The position numbers were made by a program, and so were the translations under genes. From Pelagibius sp. (GTDB lineage: Bacteria; Pseudomonadota; Alphaproteobacteria; Kiloniellales; Kiloniellaceae): a stretch of 63,697 nucleotides of DNA. Each line of letters begins with the position of its first letter. The stretch's first letter is position 1. The DNA lies in assembly GCF_028289705.1 (NCBI RefSeq), contig NZ_JANQOI010000128.1:1-63697 (forward strand), in the 5' to 3' direction. Under the pieces are notes generated by a model. The model saw only the letters and a program-made list of their open reading frames with translations. It did no database searches and had not been told where the DNA came from. Shown piece after piece: positions 36,015-43,766 of the stretch.

Positions 36015-38036
36015 TTAGGCCGGGCGGCGGCGGCGCCGGCCACGGCCGTTGCCGGCGACGGCATCGTTGGCGGCCTTGGGGCCGGTCTTTTGCGGCAGGG
36101 CGACGGCCTTGGCGAGATTGGGAAAGGCCGCCGAGGAGTGGGGGATGCCCATGGCCTCGACGAAGTGAGCCTGGAAGTTGGGCTCTACCGCCGTCTCGAT
36201 CTTCTCCACCTGGCGGATCACTTCTTCGATGTCGTCGCGTGCCTTCTGGTTCAGAAGGGCAATCCGCGCGCCGGTGCCGGCGGCGTTGCCGGCGCCATAG
36301 ACGTGCTCCAGCGGGCAGTCCGGGATCATGCCCAGGATCATGGCGTACTTGGGATCGATGTGGCTGCCGAAGGCACCGGCCAGTCTGACCTGGTCCACCC
36401 CTTCGATCTCCAGGCGGTCCATCAGCAACCGGATACCGGCGTAGAGCGCCGCCTTGCCGAGCTGGATGGCGCGCACGTCGTTCTGGACGATGCGGATCTC
36501 CGGCGTGCCGTCGTGGACGAGGTAGGAGTAGGTGCGCCCGTCCGGCTGGATCCGTGGTGTCCGCTCCGCCATGGTCCCGTCGATGGTGCCGTCGCTGGTG
36601 AGGAGCCCGGCCAGGAACATCTCCGCCAGCACCTCGATGATGCCGGAACCGCAGATCCCGGTGACGCCGCTCCGGGCCGTCTCTTCCGCAAAGCCCTCCT
36701 CGTCGGACCAGAGGTCGCAGCCGATCACCTTGAAGCGCGGCTCCAAGGTCTCGGCGTCGATGCGCACCCGCTCGATGGCGCCGGGCGCCGCCCGCTGGCC
36801 GCAGGAGATCTGGGCGCCTTCGAAGGCGGGGCCGGTGGGCGAAGAACAGGCCAGCAGACGGTCGCGGTTGCCCAGCACGATCTCCGCATTGGTGCCGACG
36901 TCGACCACCAGGGTCATCCTGTCGGTCTGGTGCGGGGCCTCGGAGAGAATGACCCCGGCGGTGTCGGCGCCCACATGGCCGGCGATGCAGGGCAGGACAT
37001 AGGCCCGGGCGTCGGGATGGAAGCGCAGGTCGAGCTGGTTGGCCCAGAGGGTGATGCCGGAGTTGGCCGAGAGCGCGAAGGGCGCGCCGCCTAGCTCCGT
37101 CGGATCGATGCCCAGCAGCAGGTGATGCATCACCGGGTTGCCGACGAAGGTCGCGTTCAAGATCTCCTCGCGGTCGATCTTGCCTTCGGAGCAGACGGAC
37201 TCGGTCAGGTCGTTGATGGCATGGCGGACGGCGTCGGTCATCTCGTGCTCGCCGCCCGGGTTCATCATCACGTAGGAAACCCGGCTCATCAGGTCTTCGC
37301 CGAAGCGGATCTGCGGGTTCATGATGCCGGAGGAGGCGACCACCTCGCCGGTGGAGAGATTGCAGAGATGCGCTGCGATGGTGGTGGAGCCGACGTCGAC
37401 GGCCAGACCGAAGGGCCGGTCGTGGAAGCCCGGCCAGATGGCGGTGATCACCTGGCCGCGATGGACCGCGACGGTGACCTGCCAGTTGCCGGCGCGCAGG
37501 GTCTTCTGCAGGTTCTGCAGGATGCGCAGGTCGGCTTCCAGGCCGCTGAGGCCCCACTGGTCCTCCAGCGCCGCCAGCAGGCGCTCCAGGTCGCCGCTGG
37601 GGTTGTGCATGTCCGGTTCCTGGACCACCACGTAGTGCAGGCGGATGGCCGGGTCCAGCTCGATGTCGCGCACCTCGGCGCGCTTGCGCACGACCTGCTT
37701 GTGGACCTGGCTGTCGGCCGGGACGTCGATGACCACGTCGCGCAGCAGCAGGGTCTGGCAGGAGAGGCGGCGCCCCTCGGCCATGCCCTTCTTGGTGGCA
37801 TAGCGCTCCTCCGTGACCCGGCGGTCGGAGACGTGGTCGGCGCGGCTGGTGATCCCGTGCTTGGCGAACTCGCCCAGCCCGACCGTGACCTGGCAGCGGC
37901 CGCAGAGGCCGCGCCCGCCGCAGACCGAGTCAATATCCACCCCCAAGCTTTGCGCCGCTTTCAACAGCGGCGTACCTACGGGAAAGCGGCCACGCTTTCC
38001 GGAAGGCGTAAAGACAACGAGGGCTTTATCGATCAA
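36015..38036 (-). CDS. ASKHA/DUF4445 corrinoid-activating iron-sulfur protein (RACo-like)
   Basis: 673 residues. An N-terminal [2Fe-2S] ferredoxin domain has Cys39, Cys45, Cys48 and Cys93 (C-x5-C-x2-C), the RACo spacing. The central and C-terminal DUF4445 ASKHA ATPase domain includes AVDVGSTTIAAH near 242-253 and VVDVGTNAEIVLG near 386-398. Such proteins use ATP to reduce Co(II) of a corrinoid protein back to Co(I). Start TTG 38036 follows AGGAG by five bases and gives a normal beta-grasp opening (KALVVFTPSG); the longer frame overlaps mtgA. The C-terminal RGRRRRRPA is an added basic tail. Last gene of the corrinoid operon. Confidence 0.88.
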   Translation of the reverse strand: MIDKALVVFTPSGKRGRFPVGTPLLKAAQSLGVDIDSVCGGRGLCGRCQVTVGLGEFAKHGITSRADHVSDRRVTEERYATKKGMAEGRRLSCQTLLLRDVVIDVPADSQVHKQVVRKRAEVRDIELDPAIRLHYVVVQEPDMHNPSGDLERLLAALEDQWGLSGLEADLRILQNLQKTLRAGNWQVTVAVHRGQVITAIWPGFHDRPFGLAVDVGSTTIAAHLCNLSTGEVVASSGIMNPQIRFGEDLMSRVSYVMMNPGGEHEMTDAVRHAINDLTESVCSEGKIDREEILNATFVGNPVMHHLLLGIDPTELGGAPFALSANSGITLWANQLDLRFHPDARAYVLPCIAGHVGADTAGVILSEAPHQTDRMTLVVDVGTNAEIVLGNRDRLLACSSPTGPAFEGAQISCGQRAAPGAIERVRIDAETLEPRFKVIGCDLWSDEEGFAEETARSGVTGICGSGIIEVLAEMFLAGLLTSDGTIDGTMAERTPRIQPDGRTYSYLVHDGTPEIRIVQNDVRAIQLGKAALYAGIRLLMDRLEIEGVDQVRLAGAFGSHIDPKYAMILGMIPDCPLEHVYGAGNAAGTGARIALLNQKARDDIEEVIRQVEKIETAVEPNFQAHFVEAMGIPHSSAAFPNLAKAVALPQKTGPKAANDAVAGNGRGRRRRRPA

Positions 38037-38044
38037 GGGATCTC

Positions 38045-38947
38045 CTATCCCCGGCGCCGGCGCCGCTCCCCGCGCCGGCCCGCGGCCTCGCCGCCACCGG
38101 CGTTCGGATCGCGGTAGCGGCGGATCCAGGTCTGACAATCCTTGTCGTGGTTGAGCAGCACGTCGGCGGCGCGCAGACCGGCCATCTCTTCCTCGTGCAG
38201 CGGGTTGAGGATGGCCGAGGTCATGCCGGCACCGGCGGCCATGGCCAGGAAGACGGCATTCAGGGCGTGGCGGTTGGGCAGGCCGAAGCTGATGTTGGAG
38301 GCGCCGCAGGTGGTGTTGACGCCCAGCTCGTCGCGCAGGCGCCGGACGATGGAAAAGACCTGGCGCCCGGCACCGCCCAGGGCGCCAATGGGCATGACCA
38401 GCGGGTCCACCACCACGTCGGCGGCCGGGATGCCGTAGTCGGCGGCGCGCTCGACGATCTTCTTGGCGACGGCGAAGCGCACGTCCGGGTCCTCGGAGAT
38501 CCCGGTCTCGTCGTTGGAGATGGCGACCACGGCGGCGCCGTGCTTCTTGATCAGCGGCAGGACGCTCTCCAACCGCTCCTCCTCGCCGGTCACCGAGTTC
38601 ACCAGGGCCTTGCCCTGATAGACGGAGAGGCCGGCTTCCAGCGCCTCGACGATGGAGGAGTCGATGGAGAGAGGAACGTCGGTGAGCGACTGCACCAGTT
38701 GAATGGTCTGGGCCAGGATGGCCGGCTCGTCGGCCAGCGGAATGCCCGCGTTGACGTCCAGCATGTGGGCGCCGGCGGCCACCTGGGCCATGCAGTCCTG
38801 CTCCACGGTGCTGAAGTCGCCGGCCGCCATCTCCGCCGCCAGCTTCTTGCGCCCGGTGGGATTGATGCGCTCACCGATGATGCAGAAGGGGCGGTCGAAG
38901 CCGATCACCACTTCCTTGGTTGCCGAACTCACGACCGTTTTGGCCAT
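38045..38947 (-). CDS. Methylcorrinoid:tetrahydrofolate methyltransferase (MtgA-like)
   Basis: 300 residues, pterin-binding (DHPS-like) TIM barrel. Landmarks are IGERINPTGRKKL near 24-36, DVNAG near 64-68, PLSIDSS near 92-98, and GASNISFGLPNR near 219-230. These are the features of methyl-THF:corrinoid methyltransferases such as AcsE, MtvA and MtgA. Here it would accept the methyl from methylated MtgC and give methyl-THF. The last 17 residues (after DPNAGGGEAAG) are an Arg-rich tail with RRRRR. It ends eight bases before the ASKHA start. Confidence 0.88.
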   Translation of the reverse strand: MAKTVVSSATKEVVIGFDRPFCIIGERINPTGRKKLAAEMAAGDFSTVEQDCMAQVAAGAHMLDVNAGIPLADEPAILAQTIQLVQSLTDVPLSIDSSIVEALEAGLSVYQGKALVNSVTGEEERLESVLPLIKKHGAAVVAISNDETGISEDPDVRFAVAKKIVERAADYGIPAADVVVDPLVMPIGALGGAGRQVFSIVRRLRDELGVNTTCGASNISFGLPNRHALNAVFLAMAAGAGMTSAILNPLHEEEMAGLRAADVLLNHDKDCQTWIRRYRDPNAGGGEAAGRRGERRRRRG

Positions 38948-39111
38948 CTCTCTTCAACTCCTGTCCAGCCGGGCAAGGGATGCCCGGCGCGGCAAATACG
39001 CCGAATGTCTGCGATGGGGCGATATGCGGCCCTTTTGCCGGCACCGGCTGACGCAAAGGCGACCCGGAGTGGCCGAATCGCGCAAAGATCGGCCGGAGAC
39101 CGGCTTTTCGC

Positions 39112-40059
39112 CTACTCGATGTGGCGCGTGACGCTGAAACCCTTGTCGCGAGGCTTCAGTTCCAGCGCGCCGTCGGCCACCGCGTAGCTCCAGGCCGCAG
39201 AGCGGCGCAGGCCGCCCAGCGGATAGACATGCACCCTGGTGATGCCGCAGTCGGGGTCCAGCGCCTTGTAGCGGGCGAGGTCCAGCAGCAGCTTGTCCGG
39301 CGCGTTCACGGTCATCAGTCGGGCCACGTTGCGGGCCTGGCGGGTGAGGAAGCGCATCGAGGGGCCGACGCCGCAGGCTTTGGCGTGATTGATCAGGGTC
39401 TTGATGGTGGCAAGGCCGGGGATGCCGATGTGAATCGGCAACCGGTTGCCGGCTTCCTGGATCGCCTTGTCCCAGGCGATGATCGGCGCCGCCTCGAAGC
39501 AGAACTGGGTTGCGATGTAGAGGCTGGCGTCGCTGCGCTCGGCAAAGGCGTTCTTCCAGGCCAGCGCCTGGCTGAGCCCTTCCGGCGAGATGTCCGGGCT
39601 GCCTTCCGGATGCCCGGCGACGCCGATTGTCTCGATGCCGTAGCGGTCGAAGAGTCCGGTCTCCAGGATGTCCATGGAGCTCTCGAAGGGCCCCAGCGGC
39701 GAGTCGACGGCGCCGGCCAGGGTCACGACGTGGCGCAGGTCCATCGCGTCCTTCAGGGTCTTGAGGTAGTCCTCCAGGGCCGCGCGGCTGGGAATGGAGC
39801 GGGCGGCGAAGTGGGGCATCGGCTCGAAGCCCTCCTCGCGCAGGCGTTTTGCCGTGGCGACGGTGTCGGCGAAGTCGGAGCCGGGCAGGAAGGTGACGGC
39901 CACCCGGGCGCCGGGGCGCAGATGGTCGCGGTAGTCGGCGATCTTGGTGGCCGAGCCCGGCGTCGTCTCGACGGTAAAGTCCTGCATCAGATCGACGATC
40001 TGCTGGCGGGTCTCTTCTGCGGCCCTGTCGACCGTGTTGGCATTGCTCACAGCAAACAT
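39112..40059 (-). CDS. MetF-like methylenetetrahydrofolate reductase
   Basis: 315 residues, MTHFR-type flavoprotein barrel. Landmarks are ETTPGSA near residue 33, FLPGSD, GIETIGVAGHPEGSP near 145-158 and ATQFCFEA near 184-191, matching the MetF folate site. In this operon it probably works in the oxidative direction, turning methyl-THF made by MtgA into methylene-THF, as proposed for aerobic methyl-transfer pathways. Start ATG 40059 has GAAGGAAG before it; the 24 codons upstream overlap the 'virulence factor' gene and are not conserved-looking. There are 164 bases between it and mtgA. Confidence 0.87.
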   Translation of the reverse strand: MFAVSNANTVDRAAEETRQQIVDLMQDFTVETTPGSATKIADYRDHLRPGARVAVTFLPGSDFADTVATAKRLREEGFEPMPHFAARSIPSRAALEDYLKTLKDAMDLRHVVTLAGAVDSPLGPFESSMDILETGLFDRYGIETIGVAGHPEGSPDISPEGLSQALAWKNAFAERSDASLYIATQFCFEAAPIIAWDKAIQEAGNRLPIHIGIPGLATIKTLINHAKACGVGPSMRFLTRQARNVARLMTVNAPDKLLLDLARYKALDPDCGITRVHVYPLGGLRRSAAWSYAVADGALELKPRDKGFSVTRHIE

Positions 40060-40081
40060 CCCAGGCTTCCTTCTTACGCTA

Positions 40082-40384
40082 CTATGCCGAACTCTGCCCG
40101 CCTGCGGCCACCAACTCCGCCAGGCGGGCATCGTCGTATTCGTTTTCCAGCCGGCTGGCCGCCGCGTCGGCTTCGGCCTGCAGGTCGTCGCCGCAGTCGC
40201 TCGGGGCCCCGCGGCGCCACTCCGCCAGATAGGCGTCGCTGCCGTGCAGCTTGGCGCGCATGGCCGCCCGGTCGATGGCCTTCTCGAAGCGTTCAGTCAG
40301 TTGGACCTTCGCATTCTTGCGCCCGGCCTTGACGATGACCTGGGCGGGAATGTCGCGCCAGTAGACGACGGTCAGCTGAGCCAT
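40082..40384 (-). CDS. 'Virulence factor' family small protein
   Basis: 100 residues beginning MAQLTVVYWRDIPAQVIVKAG, with a Lys/Arg-rich helix and an acidic C-terminus. It resembles the small family labelled 'virulence factor' (PF13769-type) that accompanies corrinoid methyltransferase genes in alphaproteobacteria. The name is historical; no biochemical role is established. It overlaps the DUF1638 gene by 13 bases and is followed 22 bases later by the metF-like gene. Confidence 0.75.
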   Translation of the reverse strand: MAQLTVVYWRDIPAQVIVKAGRKNAKVQLTERFEKAIDRAAMRAKLHGSDAYLAEWRRGAPSDCGDDLQAEADAAASRLENEYDDARLAELVAAGGQSSA

Positions 40385-41019
40385 GAGGCCGGCTCCTGCG
40401 GCAAGTCCACCTTCTGCTCCAGGAAGCGGGCCATGTCGCCATAGCCGGTGAAGCGGTATTCGTAGGTGAGGTTGAGACGTGCTGCGGCGGCCTCGGCGCG
40501 GGCCTGCAGGTCGGGGTCCTCGGTCTGCGCCAGATAGATCAGCTTCGTGTAGTTGCCGAAGTAGAGCGCCTCCAGCTCCGGATGGCGGTCCATGCCGAGC
40601 CCCTGGATGATCAGCCGGTCGAAGTGCCGCGCCAGGTAGTCGGTCAAGTAGAAGGTTCCGGGTTCGGCCTCGGCCAGGGCGTCGAAGACCTGGTTGCCGG
40701 CGAAGAAGGAGTAGCAGTGCGGCCCCTCGATCCGCTCCACCCCTTCCTCTTCCAGCACCCGGTCCAGCTCTCCGCCGGTGCCGCAGTCGCCGTAGAGCAC
40801 GAAAATGCGGTCGTAACGTTCCCGCGCGGTGCGGATGCGCTCGCGGATCGCGCCGGGGATCTTCTCCGGCGTGTTGTGCCAGGAGGCCGGCAGGCAGCTC
40901 ACGGTCAGGTGGCGCCAGGCGTTGACCCGGATCAGTTCCACCACTTCGCGGGCCAGCGCCCCGCAGGCAATCAGCAGGGTGCGCTCCGGACACTCCACGA
41001 CTGGCTCGATGGCAGGCAT
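40372..41019 (-). CDS. DUF1638 protein
   Basis: 215 residues of DUF1638. Visible features are LIACGALAREV near residue 16, LPASWHNTPEKIP near 43-55, a YGDCGTGG segment near 76-83 and GPHCYSFFAGN near 99-109. The conserved Cys and His residues suggest a metal or cofactor site. The family occurs almost always next to MttB/MtgA/corrinoid genes, but its function is not established to my knowledge. It may help corrinoid loading or insertion, which is inference. Confidence 0.8.
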   Translation of the reverse strand: MPAIEPVVECPERTLLIACGALAREVVELIRVNAWRHLTVSCLPASWHNTPEKIPGAIRERIRTARERYDRIFVLYGDCGTGGELDRVLEEEGVERIEGPHCYSFFAGNQVFDALAEAEPGTFYLTDYLARHFDRLIIQGLGMDRHPELEALYFGNYTKLIYLAQTEDPDLQARAEAAAARLNLTYEYRFTGYGDMARFLEQKVDLPQEPASWLS

Positions 41020-41065
41020 GCAGTCGGCACTCCTAGGGGGTCGGCGGTTACGCGCGACCGGGCGC

Positions 41066-41770
41066 TCAGGCGGCGCCCTTGGACTGGTTGTGGCGGCGCT
41101 TCATGAAGTCCTTGGCGGTTTCCACCGCCACCGCGGCATCGCGGCAGTAGGCATCGGCGCCGACGGCCTCGGCGAAGGCCTCGTTCAGCGGCGCGCCGCC
41201 GACCAGCACCACATAGTCGTCGCGGATGCCTTTTTCCTTCATGGTGTCGATGACCACCTTCATGTACGGCATGGTGGTGGTCAGCAGGGCGGACATGCCG
41301 AGGATGTCCGGCTTGTGCTCTTCCAGGGCCTCCAGGTAGTTCTCGACCGGGTTGTTGATGCCCAGGTCGATCACGTCGAAGCCGGCGCCCTCCATCATCA
41401 TGGAGACGAGGTTCTTGCCGATGTCGTGGATGTCGCCCTTGACGGTGCCGATCACCATGGTGCCGAGCTTGGGGGCGCCGGTCTCGGCCAGCAGCGGGCG
41501 CAGGATCGTCATGCCGCCCTTCATGGCGTTGGCCGCCAGCAGCACCTCCGGCACGAAGAGGATGCCGTCGCGGAAGTCGATGCCGACGATGCGCATGCCC
41601 TCGACCAGCGCCTCGGTCAGGACCTTGTAAGGTGCCCAGCCGCGGCCCAGGAGGATGTGGACGCCCTCTTCGATCTCTTCCTTGAGACCGTCATAGAGGT
41701 CGTCGTGCATCTGCTTGACGAGTTCTTCGTCGTCAAGGCTGTTGAGATCGAGATCGTCTTCGTCGGCCAT
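41066..41770 (-). CDS. Corrinoid protein, MtgC/MtbC-like
   Basis: 234 residues. A helical cap domain (about 25-100) is followed by a Rossmann B12-binding domain. The cobalt-ligand motif GDIHDIGKN places the lower-ligand His at 115, and the SALLTTTMP and LVGGAPLN segments complete the B12 site. It carries the methyl between MttB-type enzymes and MtgA. The first 24 residues are strongly acidic (11 Asp/Glu). Start ATG 41770 is preceded by AAGGGTGGA; the frame is open further but that part is in the leader. First gene of the operon running to the ASKHA gene. Confidence 0.92.
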   Translation of the reverse strand: MADEDDLDLNSLDDEELVKQMHDDLYDGLKEEIEEGVHILLGRGWAPYKVLTEALVEGMRIVGIDFRDGILFVPEVLLAANAMKGGMTILRPLLAETGAPKLGTMVIGTVKGDIHDIGKNLVSMMMEGAGFDVIDLGINNPVENYLEALEEHKPDILGMSALLTTTMPYMKVVIDTMKEKGIRDDYVVLVGGAPLNEAFAEAVGADAYCRDAAVAVETAKDFMKRRHNQSKGAA

Positions 41771-42234
41771 GGTTCCACCCTTGCGCCAAGCGCACACAAC
41801 CCCCTTGGCAGGCGCGCCCTGGGGCCACGTGCCCCGCCGCATCATTTGTGACGTTGGCGAGGTACCCTCGGCTTCACCTTCGGCGACAGTTCGTGTCTGA
41901 AACGCGACATCCCAGAAAGGGAAGTGAAGTCAATGCCTTGCGCCGGGTTTCGGGGGGCGGTCGGGAGCCCGCAGAACAGCCCATTCCGGCCCTGCCACGG
42001 GGGCCCTGTCGGCGCCATCGGATCGGGCGGGGAATTTAGTCACAGGCGGGCAAGGCACGCGGCTTCAATAGTCTGTGATCAATTGATCGGGGTCATTCTC
42101 ATGCCCGGGGAGGGGCGCAATGATGGCGGCCGTCGAACCAGGAAAAGAGACCTTGGGCCCCCTTGCCATCGCGCAACGGCAATGGAAGGATCTGGCCCAA
42201 GGGGACGGTTGGAAAGGCCGGATTCGGGGAGATC
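41771..42234. other. Divergent promoter region, 464 bases
   Basis: Separates the corrinoid operon (leftward) from the ferredoxin reductase (rightward) and must hold both promoters. It is somewhat less GC-rich near 41840-41850 and 42060-42080. I see no cobalamin riboswitch B12-box and no clear palindrome. A short open frame from 41924 ends at 42331 but is a shadow. Confidence 0.5.
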
Positions 42235-43584
42235 ATGCCATTCAGCGTGGCGATCATTGGCGCTGGGCCGAGCGGCTTCTATGCCGCTGAGGCTTTGTTG
42301 CGGTCCAGCCTGGATTTCCGTATCGATCTGATCGAGGGTCTGCCGACCCCTTTTGGGCTGATACGGTTCGGCGTCGCGCCGGACCATCAGTCGACCAAGC
42401 GGGTCGTCCGCGCCTATGAGCGCACCGCGAAAGACGAGGCGGTCCACTACTACGGCAACGTCGAAGTGGGACGGGATGTGGCACTGAGCGAACTGCGCCG
42501 CATCTATGACGCCGTCATCATCGCCATCGGCGCCCCCCTGGACCGGGAGCTCAAGATCCCCGGCGGCGACAAGCCGGGGGTCTACGGATCGGCGGCCTTC
42601 GTCGGCTGGTACAACGGCCATCCGGCCCACCGCGACCTGGCCCCCGACCTGGAGACCGAGAGTGTCGCCATCATCGGCAACGGCAACGTCGCCCTGGACA
42701 TCGCCCGCGTGCTGGTCAAGACGCCCGGTGAAATGGCGACCACCGATCTGCCGGACTACGCCGGCGAGGCGGTGCACGCAGCGCCGATCAAGGACGTCTA
42801 CCTGATCGGGCGCCGCGGTCCCCTGGAGGCGAAGTTCACCAATGTCGAACTGCGCGAGATGGCGCAGCTTGCCGACTGCCTGCCGGTCGTCGATCCCGGC
42901 CAATTGCCCGAGGAGCCGGCGGCGGAGGCCAGCGAACGCGACCGCCGCCTTCAGGCGAAGAACCTGGACACCCTGCGCAGCTTTGCCGCCCTGTCCGGCG
43001 CCGGAAAGCGCAAACGCCTGCACTTCAAGTTCTTCAGCCGTCCGGTGGAGGTTCTGGGGGAGAGCCGCGTGGAGGGGCTGCGATTGGAGCGGACGCGCCT
43101 GGAAGCCGGCAACGTCGTCGGCACCGGGGAGACCTTCGACCTGCCCTGCGGCGCCATCGTGGCGGCCATCGGGACCCGCTCGCGGCCCCTGAACGGGCTG
43201 CCCTTCGATGCCAACCGCGGCGTCGTCACCAACCGCCGCGGCCGGGTGGCCAAGGGGCTTTACGTCGTCGGCTGGGCGCGCCGTGGCCCCACCGGCGTGA
43301 TCGGCACCAACAAGCCCGATGCCGACGAGATCGCCGCCCACATCGAAGCCGACCTGACGGAGGCAGGCCCCTCGCGGACCTCCGGGTCCGGGCGGCTGGC
43401 CCTGGAGGATTTGCTGGACGAACGTGGTGTCGCCTGGATCAGCTACGAAGATTGGAAAGCCATCGAGGCGGCGGAGGAGGCGGCGGCCGAGCCCGGGATG
43501 CCGCGCAAAAAACTGATCCGGGTGGCGGAAATGCTGGCCGTCCTGAACGAGCCCCGCGCCGCCCAGCGGGACGAGGCCGACTGA
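42235..43584 (+). CDS. Ferredoxin/adrenodoxin-type NADP reductase (FprA-like)
   Basis: 449 residues. FAD motif IIGAGPSGFYAAEAL begins near residue 7; NADP motif IIGNGNVALDIARVL lies near 163-177; the C-terminal GWARRGPTGVIGTNKPDA is the adrenodoxin-reductase signature. It exchanges electrons between NADPH and a ferredoxin. Start ATG 42235 has GGGGAG five bases before. It is followed by the 2-oxoacid:ferredoxin oxidoreductase genes, which make reduced ferredoxin, so the pair could supply NADPH from 2-oxoacids or set the ferredoxin pool used by the corrinoid activator. Confidence 0.88.
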   Translation: MPFSVAIIGAGPSGFYAAEALLRSSLDFRIDLIEGLPTPFGLIRFGVAPDHQSTKRVVRAYERTAKDEAVHYYGNVEVGRDVALSELRRIYDAVIIAIGAPLDRELKIPGGDKPGVYGSAAFVGWYNGHPAHRDLAPDLETESVAIIGNGNVALDIARVLVKTPGEMATTDLPDYAGEAVHAAPIKDVYLIGRRGPLEAKFTNVELREMAQLADCLPVVDPGQLPEEPAAEASERDRRLQAKNLDTLRSFAALSGAGKRKRLHFKFFSRPVEVLGESRVEGLRLERTRLEAGNVVGTGETFDLPCGAIVAAIGTRSRPLNGLPFDANRGVVTNRRGRVAKGLYVVGWARRGPTGVIGTNKPDADEIAAHIEADLTEAGPSRTSGSGRLALEDLLDERGVAWISYEDWKAIEAAEEAAAEPGMPRKKLIRVAEMLAVLNEPRAAQRDEAD

Positions 43585-43655
43585 CCGATACACATACAGA
43601 AATTGTGATTTTAAAGCATTCTACCGCTGCCTATGATCTTTTAGGAGAGATGGCG

Positions 43656-43766
43656 ATGGCCAAACCGGGGTTCCGGGGCCATAGTCTCGCCGTGGCAGCG
43701 GGCCGGCGCGGCATCGCGTCTTTATTCAGTGAGAGGTCATGGGAATGGAAGGTTCGACGGCGCTAA
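43656..43766 (+). CDS. Possible small leader ORF overlapping korA start
   Basis: 36 codons from ATG 43656 (MAKPGFRGHSLAVAAGRRGI...), with AGGAG eight bases upstream, a better ribosome site than that of korA. The frame ends 28 bases inside korA. The peptide is basic with no recognised family. It might couple translation to korA or be chance. Confidence 0.25.
   Translation: MAKPGFRGHSLAVAAGRRGIASLFSERSWEWKVRRR

Noticed and set aside
41840-41900. Sequence on the minus strand with GTCGCCGAAGGTGAAGCC, reminiscent of a glycine riboswitch core
   Set aside because: The flanking P1 stem, the GGAGAG-type segment and the CTCTCAGG partner are missing, so only a short chance match remains.
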